A stretch of DNA of 64,000 nt, taken from Alphaproteobacteria bacterium (GTDB lineage Bacteria > Pseudomonadota > Alphaproteobacteria > JAAEOK01). Position numbers and translations under genes: made by a program. Numbering within the stretch: the first letter of the stretch is position 1; each line of letters opens with the position of its first letter. The stretch covers positions 62,001 to 126,000 of the forward strand of contig JAAEOK010000053.1 of assembly GCA_024244705.1 (NCBI GenBank). Direction: 5' to 3'. Shown here one piece after another: positions 24,357 to 31,839 of the stretch. The notes under the pieces were generated by a model. That model saw only the letters and a list, made by a program, of their open reading frames with translations, searched no databases and was not told the origin of the DNA.

Positions 24357-24389
24357 CTGGTCGGGACGGCGGCGGGCCGTCCCGACCAG
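24357..24389 (-). terminator. Perfect 14-bp inverted repeat (terminator or attenuator)
   Basis: CTGGTCGGGACGGC (24357-24370) is exactly complementary to 24376-24389, with a five-base loop. It begins five bases after the small ORF stop on the minus strand and ends about 28 bases before the metA start. After the hairpin the minus strand reads CTCATTCTTTCTCG, a weak T-rich run. It could terminate the DUF1127-hydrolase-small ORF transcript or act as a metA leader element. No SAM riboswitch sequence was recognised here. Confidence 0.6.
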
Positions 24390-24394
24390 AGCGG

Positions 24395-24553
24395 CTAGGC
24401 TACCTGTCGCGGAAGGGCAGCCGCCGTGACGGAAGTTCGGATCGAGGGCGGGTCGCATGCCTCACGGGGCCGGCGAATTTTGATACCCTCTGTGTCCGAG
24501 CTCGGTCGTGCGTGCCGAATGTTTGTTCCCCTGTGGTCGATCGTCATAGCCAT
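24395..24553 (-). CDS. Small hypothetical protein, 52 residues, between hydrolase and metA
   Basis: Starts MAMTIDHRGTNIRHARPSS and ends PRQVA. The ATG at 24553 has AAAGGGG with a 7-base spacing, a better ribosome site than most genes here. It begins 29 bases after the hydrolase stop and ends five bases before a perfect hairpin, as if it were the last gene of that transcript. The composition is polar and basic, with no membrane segment and one cysteine. It is not methionine-rich beyond its start, so it does not look like a methionine leader peptide. No family is recognised. Confidence 0.5.
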   Translation of the reverse strand: MAMTIDHRGTNIRHARPSSDTEGIKIRRPREACDPPSIRTSVTAAALPRQVA

Positions 24554-24582
24554 GTCGCATCCCCTTTCGTTGGCGACCGGAA

Positions 24583-25428
24583 TCAAGCCACGTTCGATTC
24601 CAGGCCAACCGGATATCCCCGATTCAGGTGGTCGGAAATCAGCTCATTTATCGTCGTCGCGTGCGTTAGCGGCATCATGTGCCCGGCCTGGGCGATGGTC
24701 TCGAGGTGGGCCATCGGCAGGACGGCGCCCAGCATCTCGGCGACACGACGCGTCGGTTGCGGCGAGGCCTCGCCGCGCAGGACGAGGGTCGGCACATGCA
24801 AATGGCGAAACGCGTTGAGTGTCGTCATTTCGTTGAACACGGAGTCGAATTGATGCGGGATTTGACGTATCGCTCGCCGCAACGTCGCCCGCTGGACGGC
24901 GGATGCCGTGTCCCAGGCGCCGCTGCCACCCCAATAGGTAACAATTCGTGCCGTCGCGCGGTCGAAATTGCCCAGGGAAATGGCGTGTTCGACATCGTCG
25001 GCGAGTGCGCGAACCTCGTCGAACAGGGCGCGATCGTTACGGTCGCCGTTGCCCAACAGGTAGAACGCCGTCGGCTCGACGACGGTCAGGCTGCGCACCC
25101 AATCCGGATGTTCGAGCGCGACCCGCAAGGCGACCGCGCCGCCATAGGAATGACCGACGAGATGAACCGGACTTGCACAGCGCGCCATGAGGGCGGTGAC
25201 GACCGCGGCCTCTTCGGCCAGGTCCAGCGGATGCCAGCCCAGCCAACGGTCGCTGTCACCGCAGCCATAGAGATCGGGCGCGAGGACCTGGTGCCAGGGC
25301 CCCAATTTGTCAATCAGCGATGTCCACTGCGTGCTGCAACTCGCCGAGGCGTGGAGCAGAATTACCGGAGTGCCGCGCCCCGTTTCGCGGAATGCGACGG
25401 TCGACCCGTTAGCGCGAATAGTAGGCAT
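24583..25428 (-). CDS. Alpha/beta hydrolase
   Basis: Alpha/beta-fold hydrolase of 281 residues. The oxyanion region is PVILLHASASCSTQW; the nucleophile elbow is HLVGHSYGGAVAL with serine as nucleophile, and the catalytic histidine is in IAQAGHMMPLTH. It resembles soluble epoxide-hydrolase/haloperoxidase-like or lactonase-like enzymes, and the substrate cannot be assigned. Its start overlaps the end of the DUF1127 gene by 20 bases, indicating co-transcription. Confidence 0.87.
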   Translation of the reverse strand: MPTIRANGSTVAFRETGRGTPVILLHASASCSTQWTSLIDKLGPWHQVLAPDLYGCGDSDRWLGWHPLDLAEEAAVVTALMARCASPVHLVGHSYGGAVALRVALEHPDWVRSLTVVEPTAFYLLGNGDRNDRALFDEVRALADDVEHAISLGNFDRATARIVTYWGGSGAWDTASAVQRATLRRAIRQIPHQFDSVFNEMTTLNAFRHLHVPTLVLRGEASPQPTRRVAEMLGAVLPMAHLETIAQAGHMMPLTHATTINELISDHLNRGYPVGLESNVA

Positions 25429-25672
25429 TGCGTTGCTCCTCGACCTTTTCGATTTCCATTACGATGAGCGGAATCTGGGACCGGTGTATCCCGAGATCTC
25501 TCAGCTGGGCGTCGCTCATCGCAGACAGGCGTGCGATGGCGACCCGGTTGGCGTGGCGACGCAGCATCTCGGTGACCACGGTCATCGGGATCCGGAATAA
25601 CCGGGAGAACAATGTCGGACGCACCTCCAAATGGGGCCGCCTCAGCGTCGTCGTGAGCGTAGCGGTCGACAT
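25409..25672 (-). CDS. DUF1127 domain protein
   Basis: Small protein of 87 residues with the DUF1127 core ANRVAIARLSAMSDAQLRDLGI near the C-terminus (about 50-72), an arginine-rich helical motif common in alphaproteobacteria; some members have been linked to RNA or phosphate/carbon regulation. The ATG at 25672 follows GGAAA; a frame extending to 25705 is less likely. The N-terminal 40 residues are variable. It overlaps the hydrolase start and is divergent from the BTAD regulator. Confidence 0.8.
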   Translation of the reverse strand: MSTATLTTTLRRPHLEVRPTLFSRLFRIPMTVVTEMLRRHANRVAIARLSAMSDAQLRDLGIHRSQIPLIVMEIEKVEEQRNAYYSR

Positions 25673-25790
25673 GATCTGGTTTCCTATTTTTGACCCCTGG
25701 TGCATCGCACCATCAGTCCTGTTGCCGTTAGAACGTGGTGCCTTTTTAGGATCGGGCTGTGAACCCGGTGTTGTGCGCCGCGTGACGGCG

Positions 25791-25810
25791 GCGTTAAAAA
25801 TGCGTTAAAA
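25791..25810 (+). promoter_or_regulatory. Direct repeat of GCGTTAAAA with 11-bp period upstream of the BTAD regulator
   Basis: GCGTTAAAA occurs at 25791-25799 and again at 25802-25810, one helical turn apart and 11 bases before the regulator's ATG. OmpR/SARP-type winged-helix proteins typically bind direct repeats of about 11 bp, and the gene just downstream encodes a protein with such a winged helix. An autoregulatory operator is inferred; a short palindrome GGTGC-ATC-GCACC at 25699-25711 lies in the same divergent region. Confidence 0.35.
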
Positions 25811-25821
25811 GACGGTAAGTC

Positions 25822-27960
25822 ATGGCAAAGACTCAGAAATATCACCTGCTCGGCACGGTCGGCACCGAGGGGCGGACGCCGCTGCGGCTCAAGCTTTTGG
25901 GCGGGTTTGAGGCGGTCGGACCCGATGGGGCGGAGATTTCGTTGCCGACGCGGAAGGCGCGGTTGCTGCTCGCCTTTCTCGCCAATCCACCGGGTCGCGC
26001 CCATTCGCGCGACCGATTGACCGAATTGCTATGGGGCGACCGTGCCGAGGAACAGGCGCGCGGCAGTCTGCGCAATGCGCTCACCGCAATCCGCAAGCAA
26101 ATCGGCGGCGATGCCATCGTCACCGACGGCGACACCGTCGCCCTGGCTTTCGATTCGGTGTGGGTTGATGTCGCCGATTTCGAGCTCTGCCTCCTCGACC
26201 GCACGCCGGAGGCCCTGCAGGCGGCCGCGGAGCTTTATGGCGGCGATTTGCTGGACGGGGCGGGGGCGACCGAAACGCCCTATCTGGAATGGCTGATGGT
26301 CGAATCGACTCGGCTCCGCGATCTTGCCTTGGGGGCACTGGCGGAACTTCTCGATTATCAGGCGGCGACCGGTGCATTCGTCGAGGCGATCGGAACCGCG
26401 CGGCGGGCGTTAACGGTCGATCCGGTTCGAGAGGATTTGCATCGGGTTCTGATGCGGCTCTATGCGGCGGCCGGTCAGCGCGGCCTGGCAATTCGCCAAT
26501 ACGAGCTCTGCCGCAACGAATTGTCGGCGCGCCTGAGCGTGGCGCCCGAATCGACAACCGATACCCTCTACGAGGCGGTACGGACCGAACCCGCGGCGAT
26601 GTTTGCCGCTGAGTTCGTGCCGACGCGAAGCCATGCGAACGCCGAGGTCCGGGCGGAGCCAAAATCCGCGGCCGAGCCTGTGCCCGCGGATACCGCCGAT
26701 GCCGAGGCGCCGGCGTCTTCGACGGGCGACAAAGATGCCACGCCAATGGACGATGCGGTCGCCTCGGAACGGCCTTCGGTGGCGGTGTTGCCGTTCAAGA
26801 ACTTGAGCGATACCGCCGAGCACGATTTTCTCGCCGACGGATTGGCCGAGGATATCACCGCCGGGCTGTCGCGCTTTCGCTGGTTCTTCGTCATCGCGCG
26901 GGGATCGGCCTTCAGCTACAAGGGCCGCACGGTCGGGGCGCAGGACGCGGCGCGGGAATTGGGCGTACGCTATATCGTCGGCGGCAGCATCCGCCGGGCG
27001 GGACCGCGGATACGGGTGTCGGCCGATCTGATCGACGCCGCCACCGGCGCGACGGTGTGGGCGGAACGATTCGAGAGCGTCGTCGAGGATATCTTCGATC
27101 TGCAGGACGAGATCGCCGAGAGGATCGTCGCCACGCTCGAGCCCGAACTCAGCAACGCGGAACTGCAGCGGGCGCGGCGCAAGCCGCCACAGGATCTCGA
27201 TACGTGGAGTTGTTTCCAGCGCGGGTTGGCCTCCCGCCACCTGTTTACGATCGAGGGCCTGGACGACGCCTACCGGCTGTTCAAGATGGCGATCGAGCAG
27301 GACCCCACCTTCGCGACCGCATTCGCCGAGCTCGCCTATGTCGGCATTCTAAAGATCATTCTCGGCCACGACGACGATCCCAAGGCGGCGCTCGCCGAAG
27401 CGGAGGTGGCGGCGCGTCGGGCGATCGTTCTCGATCCGCGCGATTCGGTCGGCCACTTCGCCCAAGGCCGGGTCTACCTGTTTCAGCAAGCCCACCAGCG
27501 TGCGCTTGACGAAATGGAACTAGCCCTGGAATGCAATCCCAACTCGGCGCGCGCCCATTTCGGGCTCGGCACGGCACTCGTCTATGGCGGCCGCCCGGCG
27601 GACGGCATCGCCGCAATCGAAAAGGCGATCCGCCTCAATCCGCGGGACCCGAACGTTTGGAGTTATCTCGTCATGCTTGGACGCGCCCATTTCAACATGG
27701 GGCAATACGAAGAGGCCGTGGTCTGGGCGCGCAAGGCGATGCAGCAGCCTAATTCCCATTATTGGCCTCTGGCCCACGCCGCCGCCGCGCTCGGCCATCT
27801 CGGGCGTGACGACGAGGCGGCCGAAGCGGTGGGCGCGCTGCTGCGCATGAAGCCCGATTTTACGGTCGACCTGGTGCGCCGCACGATCGGGCAATACGGC
27901 GCCAATTCCTGTGCCGAGCAAATCATCGACGGGCTGCGCCGTGCCGGCCTCGAGCAATAG
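25822..27960 (+). CDS. BTAD/SARP-like regulator with TolB-like and TPR domains
   Basis: Protein of 712 residues. Its N-terminal winged helix (about 13-95: LKLLGGFEAVGPDG, KARLLLAFLANPPG, LTELLWGD) joins a BTAD helical domain (about 100-245). An acidic, alanine-rich linker follows, then a TolB/FlgO-like region (about 313-440: SVAVLPFKNLSD, FLADGLAEDITAGLSRF, GVRYIVGGSIRR, WAERFE) and TPR repeats (about 470-690). This architecture is common in alphaproteobacterial regulators and in adenylate-cyclase-like relatives, but no cyclase domain is present. The target genes are unknown. An 11-bp-period direct repeat precedes the start. Confidence 0.88.
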   Translation: MAKTQKYHLLGTVGTEGRTPLRLKLLGGFEAVGPDGAEISLPTRKARLLLAFLANPPGRAHSRDRLTELLWGDRAEEQARGSLRNALTAIRKQIGGDAIVTDGDTVALAFDSVWVDVADFELCLLDRTPEALQAAAELYGGDLLDGAGATETPYLEWLMVESTRLRDLALGALAELLDYQAATGAFVEAIGTARRALTVDPVREDLHRVLMRLYAAAGQRGLAIRQYELCRNELSARLSVAPESTTDTLYEAVRTEPAAMFAAEFVPTRSHANAEVRAEPKSAAEPVPADTADAEAPASSTGDKDATPMDDAVASERPSVAVLPFKNLSDTAEHDFLADGLAEDITAGLSRFRWFFVIARGSAFSYKGRTVGAQDAARELGVRYIVGGSIRRAGPRIRVSADLIDAATGATVWAERFESVVEDIFDLQDEIAERIVATLEPELSNAELQRARRKPPQDLDTWSCFQRGLASRHLFTIEGLDDAYRLFKMAIEQDPTFATAFAELAYVGILKIILGHDDDPKAALAEAEVAARRAIVLDPRDSVGHFAQGRVYLFQQAHQRALDEMELALECNPNSARAHFGLGTALVYGGRPADGIAAIEKAIRLNPRDPNVWSYLVMLGRAHFNMGQYEEAVVWARKAMQQPNSHYWPLAHAAAALGHLGRDDEAAEAVGALLRMKPDFTVDLVRRTIGQYGANSCAEQIIDGLRRAGLEQ

Positions 27961-27985
27961 CGCTTCCCGCCGCGGGGTGCCGCGA

Positions 27986-28369
27986 CTAACCCCGATAGGC
28001 CTCGGCCGTTAGGACCACATACAGCTTGCGCACCGGTTCCTTGACGTCCCAGGTGCATTTGCAGCCGCGCGGCATCATGAAGCTGTCGCCCGCCTTGAAC
28101 GTCTCGACCCCGCCCTCGTCGTCGATCACGTCGATGCGGCCTTGAAGCAGGTAGACGAACTCGTCGTATGGCGCGGCCTCGATGACATGCCGATTGGGTT
28201 CGCATTGCCAGACCCCGGCGTCGAGTTGACCGGTCTGGTTGGCATAGAAACTGAGGCCACGCTCCTGGGGGTCTCCGGCCTCGAGCGTTTCCGGCGGGAT
28301 GTAGTCGGTCGGTTCGAGCCCGGCCACGGCACCGCCGGTGGGAAGTCGAACGCATTTGGAAGTATCCAT
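27986..28369 (-). CDS. Cupin domain protein
   Basis: Small beta-barrel protein of 127 residues with EPNRHVIEAAPYDEFVYLLQGRIDV as cupin motif 1 and AGDSFMMPRGCKCTW as motif 2, of the DUF861-like type. Motif 1 lacks the usual closely spaced H-x-H, so metal binding is uncertain. AGGAA sits about 8 bases before the ATG at 28369. It follows the MttB-family gene by 34 bases on the same strand and is probably co-transcribed, so a role in handling the same quaternary amine or methylated compound is inferred. Confidence 0.82.
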   Translation of the reverse strand: MDTSKCVRLPTGGAVAGLEPTDYIPPETLEAGDPQERGLSFYANQTGQLDAGVWQCEPNRHVIEAAPYDEFVYLLQGRIDVIDDEGGVETFKAGDSFMMPRGCKCTWDVKEPVRKLYVVLTAEAYRG

Positions 28370-28403
28370 GCGCGATTCCTTTGCTGAAGATTGGTGGTAA
28401 CGT

Positions 28404-29978
28404 CTAGTGCCACTGATCGGGCAGCGCCGATTTCCGCCGCGCCATGAAATCCTGCAGCGCTTCGTCGGTCGCCGGGTCGAGCGCCGGCGCCTGATACGCG
28501 GCCAGCATGTCTTTCCAGCGCCCATGGGCGCGCCGTTCGAGATCGTGCCGGCCGTTCTCCACCCATTGTTCGTAGGGTGTGGTGTCGGCAAGCTCGGAGA
28601 TGCAATTCGCGGTCTCGAAATGGGCCAGCGTGTGGGCAGTGCCCAAGAACGTCTCACCGGGCCCTGCCTCGCGATAGGCGTCGGCGGCCAATTCATTCGA
28701 ATCGACGGTTAGGCCCGCCATCATGCGATGCATCATCGCGCAGTGATCGAGGTCCATGACGAATTTTTCGTAACCCATCGTCAGGCCGCCTTCGAGCCAT
28801 CCGGCGGCGTGGAAGACGAAGTTGGAGCCGGCGAGAATGCCCGCCATCATGCTGGCGACCGATTCCTGCATGGCCTGGCCGTCGGCGACCTTCGAGGCGG
28901 TCAGGTGGCCGCCGCAGCGCAGCGGCAAGCCGAGCCGTCGGCACAATTGGGCGATGGCGAAGGTCGACAGATTGGCTTCCGGCGTGCCGAATGTCGGGGC
29001 CCCCGTCTTCAGGTTCATGGTCGACAGAAAATTCCCGTAGACGACCGGCGCGCCCCTGCGCACCAGTTGACTCAGCGCGATGCCGGCCATTGCCTCGGCA
29101 TGGGCCTGGGCCAACAGGGCGGGTTGGGTGACCGGCCCCATGGCGCCACCGAGTATGAACGGCGAGACGACGACGCTCTGGTTGGCTCGGGCATAGACTT
29201 TGAGGGCGCCGGACATGACGTGGTCGTAGACCAACGGCGAATTGACGTTGATGTTGCCTTGGATCACGCAGTTTTCTTCGAGACAGGCGTCGCCGAAAAC
29301 GAGGCGCGCCATGGCAATCGAATCCGCGGCCCGTTCGGGCGCCGTCACCGATCCCATGAACGGCTTTGTCGAAAACCGCAGATGCGCATACACCATGTCC
29401 AGGTGACGTTTGTTGGCGGGGACGTCGACGGGCTCGCAGACCGTGCCGCCGGAATGGTGCAGCCAAGGCGATGCGTAGGCGAGTTTCACGAAGTTGCGGA
29501 AGTCCTCGATCGTGGCATAGCGCCGACCGTGTTCCAGGTCGGTGACGAATGGTGGGCCGTAGGCCGGCATGAAAACCACGTGATCACCGCCGAGCGTGAT
29601 CGAAGATGCGGAGTCGCGCCCTTCCATGCGAAAGCTTTTGGGCGCCGACGAACAGAGCGTCCGCGCCAGGCCGGCGTCGAAGCGCACACGCTCGCCGGTG
29701 ACCGTCGCGCCGGCGTCTTTGAACAGGCGCAGTGCCTCTTCATCGCCGCGAAACTCGATGCCGATTTCACGCAAGATCCAGTCGGCGTGGGCCTCGATGC
29801 GTTGCAGCGCTTCTTCGCCGAGAAGATCGTAGACCGGCGCCTTGCGGGTGATGACGGCGCAGCGCGGCACGGCATCGCGCGCCGCGTTGCGCGCCACGCG
29901 GGCGGATCGGCCGCCGCGGCGACCGCGCCGAACAGCGGCGGAACCGGGTGAGGGATCGGTATTGAGATCGTGCAGCAA
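28404..29978 (-). CDS. Trimethylamine methyltransferase (MttB) family protein, non-pyrrolysine type
   Basis: Protein of 524 residues covering the whole MttB superfamily fold. AYGPPFVTDLEHGRRYAT and HHSGGTVCEPVDVPANKRHLD lie in the first half; GNINVNSPLVYD, GGAMGPVTQPALLAQAHAEA and FHAAGWLEGGLTMGYEKFVMD lie in the second. The frame is read through without any in-frame amber, so it is the non-pyrrolysine branch, whose characterised members demethylate glycine betaine, proline betaine or carnitine using a corrinoid protein. No corrinoid protein or activase gene is nearby. The arginine-rich first 40 residues are unusual, so the start could be further in. It is divergent from a LysR gene. Confidence 0.85.
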   Translation of the reverse strand: MLHDLNTDPSPGSAAVRRGRRGGRSARVARNAARDAVPRCAVITRKAPVYDLLGEEALQRIEAHADWILREIGIEFRGDEEALRLFKDAGATVTGERVRFDAGLARTLCSSAPKSFRMEGRDSASSITLGGDHVVFMPAYGPPFVTDLEHGRRYATIEDFRNFVKLAYASPWLHHSGGTVCEPVDVPANKRHLDMVYAHLRFSTKPFMGSVTAPERAADSIAMARLVFGDACLEENCVIQGNINVNSPLVYDHVMSGALKVYARANQSVVVSPFILGGAMGPVTQPALLAQAHAEAMAGIALSQLVRRGAPVVYGNFLSTMNLKTGAPTFGTPEANLSTFAIAQLCRRLGLPLRCGGHLTASKVADGQAMQESVASMMAGILAGSNFVFHAAGWLEGGLTMGYEKFVMDLDHCAMMHRMMAGLTVDSNELAADAYREAGPGETFLGTAHTLAHFETANCISELADTTPYEQWVENGRHDLERRAHGRWKDMLAAYQAPALDPATDEALQDFMARRKSALPDQWH

Positions 29979-30102
29979 GGGTCTCCGCGATCAAATATCT
30001 TGCTCGAAAGCCATTCGTTCGGAGGGCCATCGAAAGATGCCGCCAGACCGGCTCCTAAGCCACTTAGGAAACCGTACGGCGGGATTTATGACAAACCAAA
30101 TT

Positions 30103-30123
30103 ATTTGCACATATTGATCAAAT
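30103..30123. promoter_or_regulatory. LysR-type operator candidate ATTTG-N11-CAAAT
   Basis: ATTTG (30103-30107) and CAAAT (30119-30123) form an inverted repeat separated by 11 bases, fitting the T-N11-A rule for LysR regulators. It lies 16 bases before the LysR ATG in the divergent region with the MttB gene, and the surrounding bases are AT-rich. Direct autoregulation and control of the MttB-cupin pair are inferred. Confidence 0.45.
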
Positions 30124-30139
30124 TTCTTAAACAGTACGG

Positions 30140-31036
30140 ATGGGCTTTCGTTCCTATGACGGCTTGCGCCTGTTCGATGTCGTGGCACGCCATCTCAGCT
30201 TTACGGCAGCGGCGAACGAGTTGAACCTCACCAAAGGCGCGATCAGCTATCAGATCGGCCGGTTGGAGGGTGAACTCGGTTTCCGGGTCTTTGAACGCCG
30301 ACCGCGCGGTATCGTGTTGACCGAAAAAGGGCGGAAGCTTTGGCAGGCCAGCCATGCGGCATTCCGCGATCTGGACCGGGAGATCGCGGCGTTGAAAGGG
30401 GAAGGCCCGGGACGCATCACCATCGGGATGTCGACCTATTTCGCGTCGCGCTGGCTGTCCCCGCGTCTCATGACCTTTATCGCGGATAATCCGCGAATCG
30501 GATTGCGTCTACAGCCCCTGATCGATCTTATCGACCTCCGGACGCAAGGCATCGATATGGCCATTCGCTGGGGCAAGGGCGACTGGACCGATATGGTGAT
30601 CGAACCGCTGCTTGCCTGCCCCGCGTTTCCAGTTGCCGGAATCACGATCGCCACACGGGTCGGCGAAATCGGGCTCGAAGCCGCATTGGAAGACCTGATT
30701 TTGCTCCACGACCGCGACGGCAGCCTGGCTTGGCGCGACTGGCACGCGGCCGCCGGGCTGACCTATCGGTCGCGGCGGAACGATCTCGTCGTGCCGGATC
30801 CGAACGTGCGGGTCCAGGCGGTGATCGACGGTCAGGGCATTGCCCTGAACGATCGGCTGGTCGCCGCGGAACTGGCTGCCGGTCAGCTGTTACAGGTTTC
30901 GGCCGTCGAGCTGCCTGCCTATGGCTACCACCTCGCCTATCCGAAGGGCGCCCTGGGCGATCGCGACCTTGGGGCCTTTCGGGATTGGATCGTCACTGCC
31001 GCGCGGTCGGACCACGACGGCGGGCCGTCAATGTAG
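30140..31036 (+). CDS. LysR family regulator, GcvA-like
   Basis: Regulator of 298 residues with an N-terminal helix-turn-helix (about 8-65: LRLFDVVARHLSFTAAANELNLTKGAISYQI) and an effector-binding domain starting IGMSTYFASRWLSPRLMTF. The WLSPRL and DLRTQGIDMAIRWGKGDW segments are typical of the GcvA/AmpR-type subgroup. It is divergent from the MttB-cupin genes with a T-N11-A box between them, making it the likely regulator of that pair. Confidence 0.9.
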   Translation: MGFRSYDGLRLFDVVARHLSFTAAANELNLTKGAISYQIGRLEGELGFRVFERRPRGIVLTEKGRKLWQASHAAFRDLDREIAALKGEGPGRITIGMSTYFASRWLSPRLMTFIADNPRIGLRLQPLIDLIDLRTQGIDMAIRWGKGDWTDMVIEPLLACPAFPVAGITIATRVGEIGLEAALEDLILLHDRDGSLAWRDWHAAAGLTYRSRRNDLVVPDPNVRVQAVIDGQGIALNDRLVAAELAAGQLLQVSAVELPAYGYHLAYPKGALGDRDLGAFRDWIVTAARSDHDGGPSM

Positions 31037-31309
31037 ATTCCGGCGTCGCTCAATGGGTGTTCGCGGGCGCCACCCGGCGGCGGGCGGCATCGGCCGCAAA
31101 AGGCCGTCGCCGGAGCGATTTCTTTGGCGCGTTTTGTGCCATAGTTGTTATAAGGTTGGTCGATAAGGGAAAACTTGGGCCCTGCCTCAACGGTGCCGGT
31201 CGCATGATCGGGTGTTGCCGCTACGTGCCCGGTGATCTCTCACGCGACGGTTGTTGCCCCGCCCTGTGCCGCCGCCGTCGCTTGTCCGAATGGATGTGGA
31301 GGAAAGGTT

Positions 31310-31738
31310 ATGGAAAAGATCCTGGTTCCAATCGATTTGCACGAGGAGAGTTCCTGGGGCGAAGTGTTGCCGGTCGCGGTGGATGAAGTCCGCCATCGTG
31401 GCGCCGAGCTCAACCTCTTGACCGTGGTACCCAAGGTCGAGTTGAACATGCCGGGCGTGCCGGTGCCGGAAAACCTCGAAGACATGTTTCAAAAGAGCAC
31501 GCTCGAGCGACTCGAGACGCTGGCCAAGAAGATCGTCCCCAAAGAAATCGACGCCAAATGCATCTTGGGTGTCGGCAGCACCAGCGTCGCAATCATAGAT
31601 GCCGCGACAAATATTGGCGCGACATTGATCGTGATGGCGTCGCACCGGCCCAGCCTGAAGACGTATATCCTGGGGGCGTCGGCGGCGCAGGTCGCCCGTC
31701 ACGCGCCCTGTTCGGTCTACATCGTAAGATGTCATTGA
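31310..31738 (+). CDS. Universal stress protein (UspA family)
   Basis: Protein of 142 residues: MEKILVPIDL at the start, GVGSTSVAIIDAATNIGATLIVMASHRPSLKTYILGASAAQVARHAPCSVYIV at the end (in three blocks), with the probable ATP-binding G-x2-G-x-G-like loop in the ASHRPSLKTYILGASA region. GGAGGA is 6 bases before the ATG at 31310, so this start is firm. It lies 101 bases upstream of an NhaC-type antiporter on the same strand; a shared role in ion or stress response is possible. Confidence 0.9.
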   Translation: MEKILVPIDLHEESSWGEVLPVAVDEVRHRGAELNLLTVVPKVELNMPGVPVPENLEDMFQKSTLERLETLAKKIVPKEIDAKCILGVGSTSVAIIDAATNIGATLIVMASHRPSLKTYILGASAAQVARHAPCSVYIVRCH

Positions 31739-31839
31739 ATTAGCTGGACGACGACAAAGCCGGCGAAACCAATCACGGTCCAACGAAGATGCCCGCACTA
31801 AGGCATCGTAAGGTGACAGATGACTTGGGAGACAACAAG

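Noticed and set aside
24329-24582. SAM riboswitch in the metA leader
   Set aside because: None of the conserved SAM-I or SAM-II sequence blocks was recognised; only the small ORF and a simple hairpin are present.
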